Source: Desarmillaria ectypa | Lineage: Eukaryota > Basidiomycota > Agaricomycetes > Agaricales > Physalacriaceae | Reading direction: 5' to 3' | Length of the DNA stretch: 64,000 nucleotides | Assembly: GCA_030407005.1 (NCBI GenBank) | Contig: JAUDYN010000001.1 | Span: 744,001 to 808,000, forward strand | Shown: positions 35,938 to 49,600 of the stretch, in pieces | Numbering within the stretch: the stretch's first letter is position 1 | Layout: each line of letters begins with the position of its first letter | Program-made: the position numbers and the translations under genes | The notes under the pieces: model-generated | The model's input: only the letters and a program-made list of their open reading frames with translations | What the model was told of the DNA's origin: nothing | Databases searched by the model: none

Positions 35938-36678
35938 ATTGGGCTATGGGTGTGGAAAGACCAACTGTGGAGTCTCTAGACCAAATATCTGAAATGAAAA
36001 CAGACTAGACCAACTATTGCATGATTATTCATCATTATTCATGACTAGCCAAGAAATCCTTACCAATATACCCTATACCCAGATAATATTTATAGTTCTG
36101 CCTCAGTAGTATATAAGTAGTGGGATGGGCACTCATGCAAAGCAGGCAAGCCATCCCCGCAGTTGAGCCCTCACTGGTAGTAACTGGTGTCCCCAACTAA
36201 AGGCTTTTGTGCTTAACCTCGATGAAGTGATTAATAGTCACTAAGTCACCTATAGTATTGCATTAAATTGAAGCTTCTTAGAGTCACTGTTGTGTTCTAC
36301 AAAGGTCTGGAGTGTTTTGAAGTTAGTTCAAGCAAAGTTCTCAGAGTTATAGTATTATTCTTAGGCCAAGAGTGCCACCAGTCTGAAGCAGTTTCAGTCA
36401 GAATGAGCACAGTAGCTCAAACCAAGTTACTCTTTATCCAATTGTGTCTTACCCACCCTGCTAGTACAAATTTACTTTGTATAACTGACTGGTAAAGAAT
36501 AAAATATCTTTAAAACAACTGTACTTGATTATTGAAGTCTGCAGAGTGCTTCCATTATACTCGAAACCACCCAAATTCAATATTGGTGATTAAGTGTAGA
36601 GTAGTAAGAGGTTTAGTGTGATTGGTGTTCATTGCCATTCCTTAATTCTTTTATCACTCACTATTACCAAGCATATCA
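35938..36678 (+). mobile_element. LTR1, 5'-truncated copy
   Basis: This matches about 57700-58607 of the right-hand LTR1 and ends in GCATATCA. Roughly the first 550 bp of the LTR are missing; the cut coincides exactly with the LTR2 boundary at 35937. Only one GCCAAGAGTGC unit is present instead of the tandem set. Confidence 0.8.
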
Positions 36679-39600
36679 CCATCCAGATTTCAATTTTCTT
36701 CTTTGCACCCATTAGATAATATTACTATTCCTCTAGGGCTAGCATAATAGCCAACAACTCTTTGTCATATATTTCATAGTTACATTCAGTGATGGTTAAT
36801 GCCTTTGACATAAAAGTGATGGGCCTCCATTTGCTCTTTTGTTCCTGACTGAGTACTGTGCCAATAGCTCTGTCACTGGTATCAGCCTCGATTCTGAATT
36901 TTCCATTGTTGAACAGGATAGCTAGGATGATGTTGGTCATCATTTGTCTCTTTAATTCAAGAAAGGCTTAGTCTTGTTCCTTTCCCCACTTCCATTCAGC
37001 CTTCCCAGTCAGCTGCATCAACAGACATACAATTCAGGAGTAATCCCATATGAACTTTCAGTAGAAATTAGTGAATCTTAAAAAAGATTGTAATTCTTTT
37101 TTCTTTATGAGGGTCAGCCATTCAGCTATTCCAGCAACTTTGACCAGGTCTATTCATATAGCATCCTTGCTGATGATAATGCCTAAATATTCAGTTTCTA
37201 ATACTTTAAATTCACATTTCTTGGCTTTGAGAAACAATTTGTTTTCTTGAAATCATTGAAGTACTTGTTGAATGACTTGTCAATGTTCCTCCAGGGTTTT
37301 TGTGAATATGAGGATGTCATCAAGGTAAATTGTGACCTTTCTGTCTATGATGAGATCCCAGAAAGTATCATTTATTATCCACTGGAATGTGGCAGGTGAA
37401 TTAGTGAGACCAAAGAATATAATGGTGGGTTTGAAGAGTCTACAGTTCATACAGAAAGTGGCTTTTTCTTCATCTCCTTCCTGGATCTGGATATTATTGT
37501 ATCCCCAATGGACATCTAGCTTGGAGAAGTACTTGGCTCCACATAGCTTATCAATGAGCTCAGAGATCAAAGAGAGTGAATAATGATTCTTGATCATTAT
37601 CTCATTCAGCTTTTGGTAGTTCTGGACAGGGCAGAGAGAGTCATCCTTCTTTTTTATGAAAAAGAAAGGAGAAGTGAAGGGGGACTTTGAGGGATGAATG
37701 CATCTGGAGCTCAAGTTCTCATCAAGGAACTTATCAAGCTGTTCTTGTTCATTGTGGTTCAGTGGATAAACCTTACAGTCTAGCATGGACTTCACATTGG
37801 GAATCAGCTTGATAGTGTGATCCCAAGGTTTTCACTGTGGCAACTCATCAAAGCTTTCCTTTGAGAACAGATCTCAGAAGCTTTGATATTGAGAAGGTAT
37901 CAACTTCTCAAATGTCTTTTTTGGTTTCTTAGTGTGAGCAGCTGCTGCTAGGTCATTGGTATGGTGTATGGCCTGAATCACCAGTTCCTCCTGCATATTG
38001 ATAATGAGGATAGTTTTGCCATCCTCTAGTTCTTCATGCCATTTGTCTTCATCATCTGCATTGGGAAGAGAAATGGGGTTTTTAATGCATTGGCAGCATC
38101 TGAAGATCATTTTTCTGGTTTCTCAGTTGATGATCAGGTTGTGGCACTTTAGCCAGTCATAGCCTAAATAGATTGCCTTGGACCCTAAATTGGTGACCAC
38201 AAGGTCAATTCATTCTATATGCCCACCTATTATCATTCTGAGCTCAATAAATTTGGTAATATTACTAGCTTTGTTACAGGTTCTGTCTGCATTATATACA
38301 GGGATTGGGGCAGCAGTTTGTCAGGTGTCTAGGCCATAGTCACAGATGTAGGCACAATTGATTGAACTACCAGTATAGCTGCTATTGAGTAGAGCTCTGA
38401 TGGTAAGAGTCTTCTTTCCTATTCACAGAGCAATTTGTACTTTAATTATAAAGTCTCTCTCAGAACTCTTGGTGCCCCAGATGTATCATATAGGTTCTTT
38501 GAGCTTATAGAGGCATTCTTGTGCCTCACTCCCTTTATTCTACAGGTTCTTGACAAGTTCTTCAATGATCTCACCAAGTCATTTGGGATGGATCCAGGTG
38601 GAAAGTGCAGCCTTGGCAGTGGCCATGTTTTTGGCCATTTGAATGGCTTGTAGAGTCCAATCAACTCTGAACAGCTTGTACCAAACATGATCAGGTATCC
38701 CCTTATTAGAAGATGCTTTAGTTGTCAGAATTTCCTTTTTTTTTGACTGCTGTTTCTTCCAGAGGAGGAAGGCAGTATCATCTTCTTCATTGGGTACTTC
38801 TACCATGATAACCCTGTGCCCCCTTTTTACCATCTGGGCACTAGCAGATCCTGCCTGTTCTTCAGCTTTCTTGTCATTCAACTGAGTGTTAGTGCCTGAT
38901 GGAGGGGTAAGAGAATTTGGATCATATTTTTTGCAGGTGCTATTCTTCATGTTGAAAAGTCAATCGAGGACAGCAGAGTTGCCCTGAGTCATCAGTGCCA
39001 ACAGTTCAGACTTTCCATTTCCTGCAGATTATATGACCCACTCCTGTTAGGGTTGCTAACTTAGAAAATGGCTGCTTTTGGGATGTCATCAAGAGATCTC
39101 TTTGATGTTCAGCTTTGGTAGGCACTTGAAATATCCTCCACTGACTCTGGCAAAGCAGGACTTGACCCCTCTGAGGGTGTGGAGACATTTGGCTTTAGAG
39201 GCCTGAAGGCATCCTGCCAACTTGTCTTGGTTCTGGGCATAGCCTGTATTGTGGTGCCAGCATCACCTGGCAAAACCCATGCTTCATTGGAGAAGCAGGA
39301 TTTGGTGTATATCATGGTATCCTTGCATTTGGTTAATATTTGGTATCAGTTCATGTTTTTTGATTTTTTTAGTGTGTTTGAAGTGTCAACAAGGTCATAT
39401 ATTGAAGAATGCATATGTAACAATTGTCCTATAGATAATACATAAGACTGACCAGCAGGAACTGGAGACACATCAATTGAGGCTTTGATCATACAAAATG
39501 AATTGAACTCTTAGTGACCTATGCTTTTACTTCCTTGATCTTGATGTTGCTCTTTTCTTCTTCTTTAGTGACTGCCATTGATTGAATATCCTAATACTCC

Positions 39601-42070
39601 TTCTTTTTTAGGCAATTTTTGGCCATATAGCCCTTCTTATTGCACTGGAAGCACTGATCTTCCACTTTTCATTAGTCAACTTCTATTGGTTATCCTTATC
39701 CTCCATATGTTGTCCACCACCCCATTGTCACATCCCTGCCAGTGCCTGTGGCTGCCATTGGTTTAGGGGCTGACAAACTTGATGCTCTGGCAGCTGGTTT
39801 ACTGCTGGAGTGTGTTTGGGATTGTGGTGTGTCTTTCTTCTATTCTTCATATGGTACTCCAGAGGTCTGATTGAAGACCCATTTGTGCTAGTGTTCCTTG
39901 TATATGCAGAGAATCTGTTCCTTCCACTCCAGGTATGTCTGGGGTATATTGATGCTCATGTTGGAGATGAATATTGTATATGAGGAGGGTACTCTGATTT
40001 TAATGGCTTTTACCATTGTGCTGCACTCACTTTTATCAGTCTGTCTTTTGGCTAATTTAGCCTCTTCTTCCAGCTTCTGGAAGTAGTGGCTGGCTGGCTG
40101 TGTCCTCATTCATAGATTGAACATCTTCTTTTTATGTATTTCCTTGATTGCAGGGTCTCAGAATTGTTGCATGACTAGCTCAACAAAGTCTTCCCAGCTT
40201 GAGTATTGGAAATAGGCAGCAGTTCCACTCCAGTCATCAATTACCTAGTATTTGGGTCTTTTATAGACCCACCAGTCCTTGGCTGCTCCTTTAAAGTGAT
40301 AAGTGGCAAAAAGTACAAGATGTGATAGCAATTGAAAATAATGTTAAAACACTTCAAAGTAGATGATACAGTCACCTATAAATCATTCAATATTATCATA
40401 ATTCCCCTGAAATGGCTTTGAGGGTTGCACTAGAATGAGTTTGATGCCTAAATAGAGTGCTTCATCAGGTGTGTTCCTGATAGGGTTTGGATATGGGTCT
40501 AGGGAGGCTTATCCTAGAGGGGGTCTTGGAATGGAATACCTATCAGGTCACAGGGATGGTTTTTTTAGTGCTTCCCACAGTCTTCTGCACTCTGGCTGTT
40601 TTTCTTTGTTTGAGAGCTGCCAGAATTCTGCATGGAGGTTTCATGCTGTCTTGGCTACCTCTAGTTCTTGATGGAGCTCTATTATCTATTGCTTTTTTTG
40701 GGCCAGTTGTTCCTTGGCCATTTGCATCTATTCTTTGATGGTTGGTTGTGAGGGTTCAGTGGGTGCTGAACTTAATCTGGGGTCTTCTCCTGTGCCTACA
40801 AATAGAAGACTTTCTCTCTGATGGGGATAGAAGTCTGATTGTTAAAGTTGACTTGCTGGTGGAGAGTCAGGAAGGGGTCTGGGTTGCTGTATTGGTGTGT
40901 CTCAGAGGTAGTTGGCATATGTCATGTATTAGGGCTGGAATATTTCCAGCCCAGCATAGTATCCTGTGATGTATATAAAATTATTAAAGTCTAACCTCCC
41001 TCCTATTGAGGTCTGGCTAGTTGCCTTCCCTTCAGGCCAATACCTGAAGGGTACATTCCAATTCCTACTGTTCATCTGTGGTTCTTGCTTGTAGCTGGGA
41101 TACTCTATCCTCTGCCAATGGAGAATAAAGTTCCTAGTTTCTGTTAGTGTAAATTCTGGCACATATGATAGTGCTGGGTTCTAGTCTCTGGATTGGGTCC
41201 CCACAGTTAAGTGTGAGGTATTCATCTATATCAGAACAAATTCTGGGCCATGAGGTTTTTGACTTGATGTTGTGCCTTCAAAGCTCTCAGGCCTCACTTC
41301 AGAAGGGACTGAGTAAGGCTCAGTCAGTGTTTGAGAGACTGGGCCACTCATAGTCAGACCCCTCAGTGTTGAGGGGGTCATCAGCATTTCTGGGAGTGGC
41401 CAGGATCAAGGAGTCACTAGAGAGCTCAATAAGGGAGATAGAGGATGAGGAGTTGCTATCCTCTCTATTGTCAGGCCATAGGATTCACTCCTAGGTGGTT
41501 GCCCAGAGTCCATAGGGGTGATTGAGATAGAGTATACCCATCTCAGTGTCATTTGTATGTCATACCCATGCATAAGCTAGGCAGGTGGGGGTGTATGAAG
41601 GGGAGGAGTCATCAAGAGTTTGGAACCTAACCTATAGATCCTGTGCATATTCCTCCATGGTGGAGAGTCATTCCATCCCATGCTGAGCACATTGATTAGC
41701 CTCCTGGCACATGAGGAATTTATCAGAAGACTGGGAGATGAATGTGATTCTGTGGCAAAGAATGACCTCTTCCTGAGAGGGTGCTAGATCTGCAAGATCC
41801 ACTCTTGCAGGGGCTGGTCTTCAGGATAAGACATAGTGAAGGGGAAAGAGAGGAGGTTTTCATGGTTATAAGATCCTTCATTGGCATAGATAGGTTCAGA
41901 TTTCTTCTCCCCATGTCAGAAATATAAGCACAGTAAAAAAGACAAGTAGAAAAGCACTGCTGATAATGGTACTGAGGGTGATAGTTCTTTTCTGTCAGGA
42001 TTCATTGGTCATGTGAGGAGTTCTCTTTGCAGCTGGCAGTGAAGAGGTGAAGATAAATCTTTCAACTAAT
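36679..42070 (-). pseudogene. Element N: decayed Ty3/Gypsy gag-pol, LTR2 family
   Basis: Read from 42070 downward. Gag-like parts include 'MNSRNWNVPFRYWPEG' (~41060) and 'ASHYFQKLEEEAKLAKR' (~40080). A zinc knuckle near 39600-39660, 'CFQCNKKGYMAKNC', has the CCHC histidine changed to Tyr. The protease region (38090-38400) has its active-site DSG read as NSS. RT (37280-37795) keeps 'YLDDILIF' and 'PFTSPFFFIKKKD'. RNase H (36725-36943) has 'SKALTITECNYEIYDKELLA'. The element is cut in RNase H at 36679, so integrase is absent. CpG is almost gone and many TGA/TAG stops occur. Gag and RT resemble elements M and G2. Confidence 0.85.
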
Positions 42071-42446
42071 TGTTAGACCCATGTTTCATATGATTTGTAG
42101 ACATGCATTATTCTTTGGGCTATCTCATGTTTGGACAATCACTCTTAGAAAATGGCTATGGTCTTCTGATCTTAGAGTGGAGAGTATGTGGTATAGAAGT
42201 AAACTTTAGTTGAAAGATAGGGAGCATACAGTGTGAACTATGTGACTTATATATCAATATATGTTCATAATCATGAGGTGTCCATGTGAGAATAAGATGA
42301 TGATGAGACTATTATGTGAGTATGGTGAGAATGTGATGCAATGCCACCATAGATATTGGATGTTGATCAGTGGTTACTGGATAAGATAGAAAGAGGAGCA
42401 ATAAGATAAGATAAGATAAGAGCTGAAAATGGAAAAAATCATAACA
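42071..42446 (-). mobile_element. LTR2, 5' LTR of element N
   Basis: TGTTAG...ATAACA as read on the plus strand. A GATAAG array ('ataagataagataagag') lies at 42402-42421. It directly adjoins the 5' end of element N in the same orientation. Confidence 0.8.
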
Positions 42447-45400
42447 CTTTAAGTCTCAGCTTCAGACTAAAGTTTAATCCTATACTCATCTCAAGTATCT
42501 CCTGACTTCTCTAAATTACTCCTTCATGTGCTAAGACCTTAATTGTCTGACTCACAGCAGATTAGCAAGGACTTTATAGATGACTGCTTGAACATGAAGC
42601 AGTCTAGAAGTTTGACCTTATTTGTTAAGTCAGTTGTGAACAATATATAACATGCTTATATAATATTTATCAATATTTAAGCAGCCAGTTAAGGGAATCT
42701 TCATCACCTTTTGAGTCATCTTTTTTATTTGTTATGATTTTTCTGCCTTTCACTTTACAATCTTCACTATCCAATCTTATCATAGACACCTATCTTATCA
42801 GATCTATTATCTAAATACCTATATTTCACTAACATCTTATTCATTCCCACCATATGACTAGCAGGAGGATCACATATGCTAGATGTATGCTGACTATGTC
42901 TTTATCATTGACTTATCACTTGCTTACTGGCTTACTCATAGAACTAGCTTAACTCAAGCATGGTAGACTATAACTTGAGTCATATTGACTGTGATAACTT
43001 CATAGTCATATCATTTATTAAATAGTTAACTTATAGAGACAGTCTGGTTTATGCATTGTATGCTATGATCTATGTTATTTCTATTAGGCTGACTCACTAT
43101 TACTCTCAGTGTTAGTGACTGATTTAACAAATAATATCAAACATCTAGGCTGCTTTATGTTTAGGCAATCACCTATAGTGTTGTCACTAATCTATATAGA
43201 GTGTAGCAACTAAGGTTTTAGTTGATTGAAGGAGAAGAATCAAATGAGAGTAAGTTGAAAGATACTTTGAGGAGAAGTATAGAATTGAATATTAGTTTAA
43301 AGCTGGAGCTTAAGGCTATAGCTTCAACTACTTATATACAAAATAGTCTATATTAATAATAAGTACTATGAGTCAGAGTCTAATGTGTATTATATATGGT
43401 TTTCATGTCTGAAATCCAGGAGTCATTAGAGATGATCTATATTATAGTAAACAGTTCTGGTCAGTCTGACTTTGGTGTGCCAGCTAGACTAAAAGGAAGT
43501 GTAGAACCTTGTCTTCAGGCATTTTAATCATCATATGTAAAAGTCTTGGTTAGGAATGTGGAGGAGTTGTGAAGAGATCATGCATCCAGCAGATGCATCA
43601 TAGTGAGTCACCTCATGTGACTATGTATGAGTTATAATGATGTAAGTGATCTGGGCACCTAGATAGTAGATTAGATAAGAAGTAGCATCTGGATAAAATA
43701 AGATAGTTAAGAGAAAATCTTAATGCTTAGCATGCTGCATGTACAGTTATAAGGATTATTGTTATTGAACATGCTCTTTATGAACTGTTGGAATTTTGTA
43801 GTGGCCTGTAGGGCTAAGACTTTCTAGTTTAGGATCTAAATAAGTAGTTAGCTCTTGATGTATCTTAGCCTTGAGCTAAGTTAATTATACTGATTAAATC
43901 TTCTTGGCTCTGAGTGTGAATCTAACATTAATATCTACTATCTATATTCTCTTATCTCTCATTCAACTAACTGAGACTCCTAGTATAGACTTATTATTAG
44001 TGTCTACCAGTCCTTTATTTTCACTTGCCCTCTACTCTTTAGTTAGACTATTGGATCTTAGCATTAAATAGTTTCATGCTTGCTGAATTATCAGACTTAG
44101 TAGAAGTGCTTGCAGATGTTTGGTCATTGCCTAACAGAAATAATGTGATCATAGAATATAGTAATAATTTTTCCATATAAGACTTTATTTTAGAGAGTAT
44201 AGATATGCCTATTATAATAGAGTATATCTGCTGAATATGCTGGACAAGAAGGCTGAACCCTAAACTCTAACACTGTATGAAAAACTTAAGGTGCACACTT
44301 ATAGGAGTTAAATGAAAACCAGAAGATTGCATTATACTAATATAAAAGTGCAAGCTCACTAATTATAATATATTATATCTGAAAATCTGAAGGGTTTTTT
44401 GTATAAGATAATAAAAACAATAGGCACAATAACATGTGCTTAATGTATTTAGGCATGTAATTTTGTGAATTCTATGAATGCAAATATGTGTACACTCAGT
44501 AAGCAATAATATTGTTGTAACATTGGCAAACTCTCTGGTGAGAGAATTATAGTTTGCTTTCACAAGATCTTTTGTATATAGTAAGTATATAGGGAGATGC
44601 AAGAACCATCTACTTTAGATTAGTACAGATCCACTTCTGATAGCAGAGAAGAGTGAAAAAGTGAAACTCAATATTCTTTTAAGAGAGTAAGCTTTGAGAG
44701 CTAGTTCTGGAAAATAGTAATGAGCTTCTGTGCTGTCTTCTAGTGATACTAGGTGCAAGATTGCTAAAGTATGCTAAACTGGAGGCTTAGATAAGGAATT
44801 TATTCTTTTAGTATGCTATGAGCTAGATTATTTTCTCTCTATACTAGTTACATTAATTGTGCTTTTATACTCTCAGAACTAAGCCAGCTTCCTACCTCTA
44901 TATCTATTCACTCTGATAACTCTTGTCAAGTAGCAACCCACTCAGTCATAACTATCTCTTTTTACACTCTTAAAAGATTCTTCTAGGGGGAAACCATATG
45001 AGATCACCATTCTTAGTAAGATTAAGACAGAAGTGTGGGCTTTCACTGGTGAATGGCAGTCTATTATATCTAATATAGTTTCTATTCTAGTGAAAAAGTG
45101 AGATACCAATAGTGGATGATAATGCAGATGATAGTCCATTATCCCTTAACCTTCATTTATAATAGGTCCTAGTCCTGTATTCCTGTTAACTGAGCAGGTA
45201 AGTGTTGTTAGTCTTGTGGAGAATACTAGCTTATTCTTTGAGCAAGACAGAAGCCAAAATTTGATGCACACATATATATAGTATAGCATATTATGCATAT
45301 AAGACATAAAATGACACCTACTAAGATAAGAGCAATATAAATAAATATAATTGTTAGACCCAGACTCTAGTATAATAATCAAGTATAAACAAAGGGCTGT

Positions 45401-46217
45401 ATTCTATTTGTACAGTCACCCAATAAGTTACAAGACAATTGTCACACAAGAATAAGGATGCTAAAGTTTAGTCTAGGTGAGGAGAAGAGTTGACAAGGAA
45501 GTCTGGTATAGATTAACTTTAGCTTAAAGCTAGAGAACATACAGCAAGAGCTATGCTACTTGTATACTAAAGTTCTGGTCCTAATAATAGAGATAAAGTA
45601 AGGTAGTCATATGTGAAATAATAAATACAATAGTATAGGTGAATGATTATCACAAGCCATAGTATAATAACTTGTTGTCACTTGATAACAATGAGATGTC
45701 TGGTCTATGATCTGTGATTGGCACTGAGATTAGATATGATAAGATTAGTGCCAAGATAAGATAAGATAAAAGGCAAAAATAGATAAGATCATAATAATAA
45801 TATGAGTAGAGTGCATAGTTTTGATTTAAAGCAGCATACTTGTATCATTTAAGTGTGAAGTCTCAGTGTTTTACCTTGCATTAAGTGCACACCTCAGCAG
45901 CAGATAGCTTATATAAATTAATAAAAGAAGATAACATATTAAAGAGGCTTTACACTATATTGATTTATGATGCAGAAATCCTGCTAATATAGTAAATACC
46001 AGTATATATCACTCTGAATAGAGAATTACTAAAACTGAATCTTTTGAAGAGTTTTCAGCTAAAGAAAAATAAACTCTTTATTCTTTATAAAATATTGAAT
46101 CAAGAATGGTTGCATAGCAATAAATTAAATAAGACAATTTGCTATAAAAGTTATGTGGCACTAAAATTAAATCTGTGGAGTCAATAAGAAGTTGTGCACC
46201 ATATAAAACAGCAAGGC
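42447..46217. repeat. CpG-free repeat graveyard with LTR2-like fragments
   Basis: AT-rich sequence with no CpG that I can find and no gene. LTR2-like pieces are visible. 42735-42800 opens like an LTR2 start ('tgttatgatttttctgcc') on the plus strand. 43120-43725 resembles a minus copy. 45352 to about 45797 is a clearer minus copy (TGTTAGACCC start, GATAAG array at 45733-45770). The remaining sequence, including 43730-45350, shows nothing I can name. Confidence 0.55.
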
Positions 46218-46663
46218 TGTTACAATTTCATCTTCTTTTAACAGTTATCTTATCTTTTTATCTAGGCACTGATCTTATCATATCTAATCTCAGTGCTTAT
46301 TATAGACAATGGACCAGTCACCTCATGATTACCAAACAACAATAAGCCATTGTGCTATGGTTCACAATAGTTGTCTGGTTATACTTATATATTTCTTATT
46401 TCACATATAGATACATCATTTCAATCTTTATTATTAGACCCTGTATTTTAGTATATAAGTAGAATAGCTCTCACTATATATTCTCCAGCTTTGAGCTAAG
46501 TCTAATCTACACTAAACTTTTTTGTCAACTCCTTCTCTTGCCTAAAGCTAGTCTTTAATCTTTAACTCCTAGTCAACAATGCTCTTGGATTCATTGGGTG
46601 ACTGTATGAACATGATACAGCCCAGTGTTTACTATTATTGTCTGATAGAGTTTGGGTCTAACA
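46218..46663 (+). mobile_element. LTR2, 5' LTR of element G2
   Basis: Starts TGTTACAATTT, ends GGTCTAACA. A TATA-like 'agtatataag' sits near 46447, about 230 bp in. Followed by 'attagcttaaag', matching the leader words after other LTR2 copies. Confidence 0.75.
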
Positions 46664-49600
46664 ATTAGCTTAAAGCTTCTCCTTTCCCTTTTCTCCAGTG
46701 ACCACCAATGCTGTTGAAAATCAAATGCAAGTCATCACTGACATCTCTACCCAAACACTCCTCATCCTCATAATAGCTATCATAGCTATAGTGGGGATAT
46801 TCACCCTTTCTCTCATACTCCTTTGTTACTATTACAATATACACCAGTGAATAATATGTGCATGCTGCATAAACCAACAACCTTCTAACTCTCAATCCCA
46901 CATCTACTTACCTCACCACTATATTTCAGTCTAGCCTCCCAAAAGCATCTTCACAACACTCAGACCTATATCTAAAGACCAGTCAGACCAGATCAATAAT
47001 CAATATATTGAAACAGATATTGGGGAAGTGAGTGAGCATATCCTTGCTTATATCAGTTCTGGAACCTTCCCAATTGCCAATGACCAGTCTGATGAATCTG
47101 ATATTCTAAGCAGATTTGGACTAGGCCTCAAATCCAAGGACTCCCTCTGCACATTCTCTGATGATAAATCTCACTCTACCACCCAGCCCAAGTATGAGGC
47201 TTTCAACACTCACATCATCACTACTTCTCAACCTAACTTCTCCACTTTTGGAAATGGTCACACTACTATAATACAATAAACACAAGACAGAAGAGACTTG
47301 AGTGGCTCTAGAGTCTGAATACCTTCAGATTCTAGAAAGCTGATATATAGCTCTAATCTCAGATGTGATATAGCTCACATTAAAAATGGGAAAACTATGA
47401 AGAGAAACTGAGAATCATAGCAAAAAGGAAAATATCATTAGATATAGTGTGATAAAGCAATCTGTCATTTTATTTAATGAATAATTTCCCCAATATCTAT
47501 ACCAGATACCAGATCCCTATCACTCTTTGATCAATCCTCTATCTAACACCTGGCTACCCAATATCAGGATGCTGGGAAGCTGATTCAAAGGCACCAGCTG
47601 AATAATAGCCAGTGTAGGATCTTCTATGGCCCCAGTCTGAATACCCAGCACTGGACCAATCTGCAGAGATCCACTCATAGAATCTGATGACTCAAAATAT
47701 TCTCTGGATGCCAAAGATCCAGAATGGTGGTCCCTATCTTAGAGGCCTCTAAAATAGAAGCATGAACTACTCTTATCTCAACCCAGTGAGGATATAGCTA
47801 ATGAGACATCTCAGACTGGATGCTAGCCTGAGCTAGTATAAAAACCTGAGATTTTCACAGAAAAGTCCAACAACATTAATAGATTTATCATAGACTGTGA
47901 AGTGTACTTTCAAGTATACAGCATGCATATGTTCTCTGATCTGTATAAGGTCACTTTTGCTCAGTTCTATTTTGATGGATGAGCAAAAGACTGGTGAACA
48001 ATAGAGATGGCCAAGCTATAAAGCTCAAGTAGGAGAAACTTCAGATTTCTATCATGGAACAACTTTATTGAGATGATCATTAATAAGTTCAGAGATACTA
48101 TAGTGGAGAAAGTATATAAAAAGAAGATGTATGACCTCTGAATGAGTGACAAAACTGCCTAAGAGTATTTTCAGAAGTTGAAAAAGCAGGCCAAGTTAGC
48201 AGGCCTCTGAAATGATATTGGCCCTCACAGGCACATGGTTAAGGCACTCTGACAAGGAGTGCCCAAATCATATACTTTAGTTATCTTAAACCTCAGAATA
48301 TTCATCTCTGTTGAATACAAAGAGTGGAAGGAGCACATCATTATGATGAACTAGGAGCAACAATATCAGTGGATTATGAATTTCACCCATGGTATTTATT
48401 CTAACAATAAAAAATCCAATAACAATGCCAAAACTTTAAAGGGAAGCTCTGGCATGATAAGTGAAACACTGGAAAAGAAGACTAGCACTGGTACCACCTA
48501 TGATAGTAGAGGAGAGCTGATGGACATTGATACCCTCAAAATGAAAGGCAAGTGTTTCCACTGTAAGAAAAAAGGACATCAAAGCAAGGACTGCCTAGAG
48601 CAGTCATGGAACAAGAAGGAGGAGGAGGTAAGAGCCTCAATGACTGAAGAGATAAAAGATAGTACCAGAAAGTGAGTGATTCCACTTGCTTGGTAAAGAG
48701 ACAGTCTGGTGCACATTCAGAACTAATTAATGGGGCTGATAATATTTCTGTAGATACACCTGTTCTATCTATATGTTTGAATATACCTATTGTTTCCTCT
48801 TGCATACAGATACTAAAAGAATCACACAACTGATATGCTACTTTGGCTGAAGACCAGAAGAATATACTATTGATAAAGAGGGACAACTTGCTCAATTGTC
48901 CACAAGGATCAAGCAGGCCAAATTGGGGACAGAGAGTTCTCAATATAGGTACCAAACTCAAGGTGACCATTGTTGAGATCCCTGATAAAGAAGATGATAT
49001 GGCTTTCAGAAAATATTAGGAAGCTGCAAAGAAGAAAGCACAGAAGGATAAAACCAGGGAGAAAGAAGCAAAGAGATATGAGAGGGAGACAGTGAAGCAT
49101 GTGCCCCCAAAAAACAAGACAGAATGGCTGAAGCTCTTTGAGATAAAATGGACTTTAAGAGCTATCAAAAATGCTAGGAGTGAAGTGGTGGCTAAAATAA
49201 TCTTGATGAACTGAATCCATAAGCATCATGTAAAAGAAGCAATGGATGATCTCTTAGAGAGAATCCACAATGCCAAGCATTCCAAAGTCTTAGAATGGCT
49301 TGATGAACTGTAAAAGCCTGTTTAATATCATCTTTAGGCTTACAATAACAAAAAGCAGGATCTTCAAGTCCCCATACAGATCAAAACCTTGGATAGCTAC
49401 TGCATCTTAGGCATAATAGCCTTAATCAATAGTAGCTATATGGGAAGCTCTATCTATAGCTCCTACATATATGTGCATAATCTCAAAATGCACTTCATGG
49501 CTAGTCCTATTCCTGTATACAACACTGATAGCTCCTGCAGCAAGATGGGAGAAATCACTTTATTCATTGAAATACATCTCAAAGTAGGAGATCATAGTAA

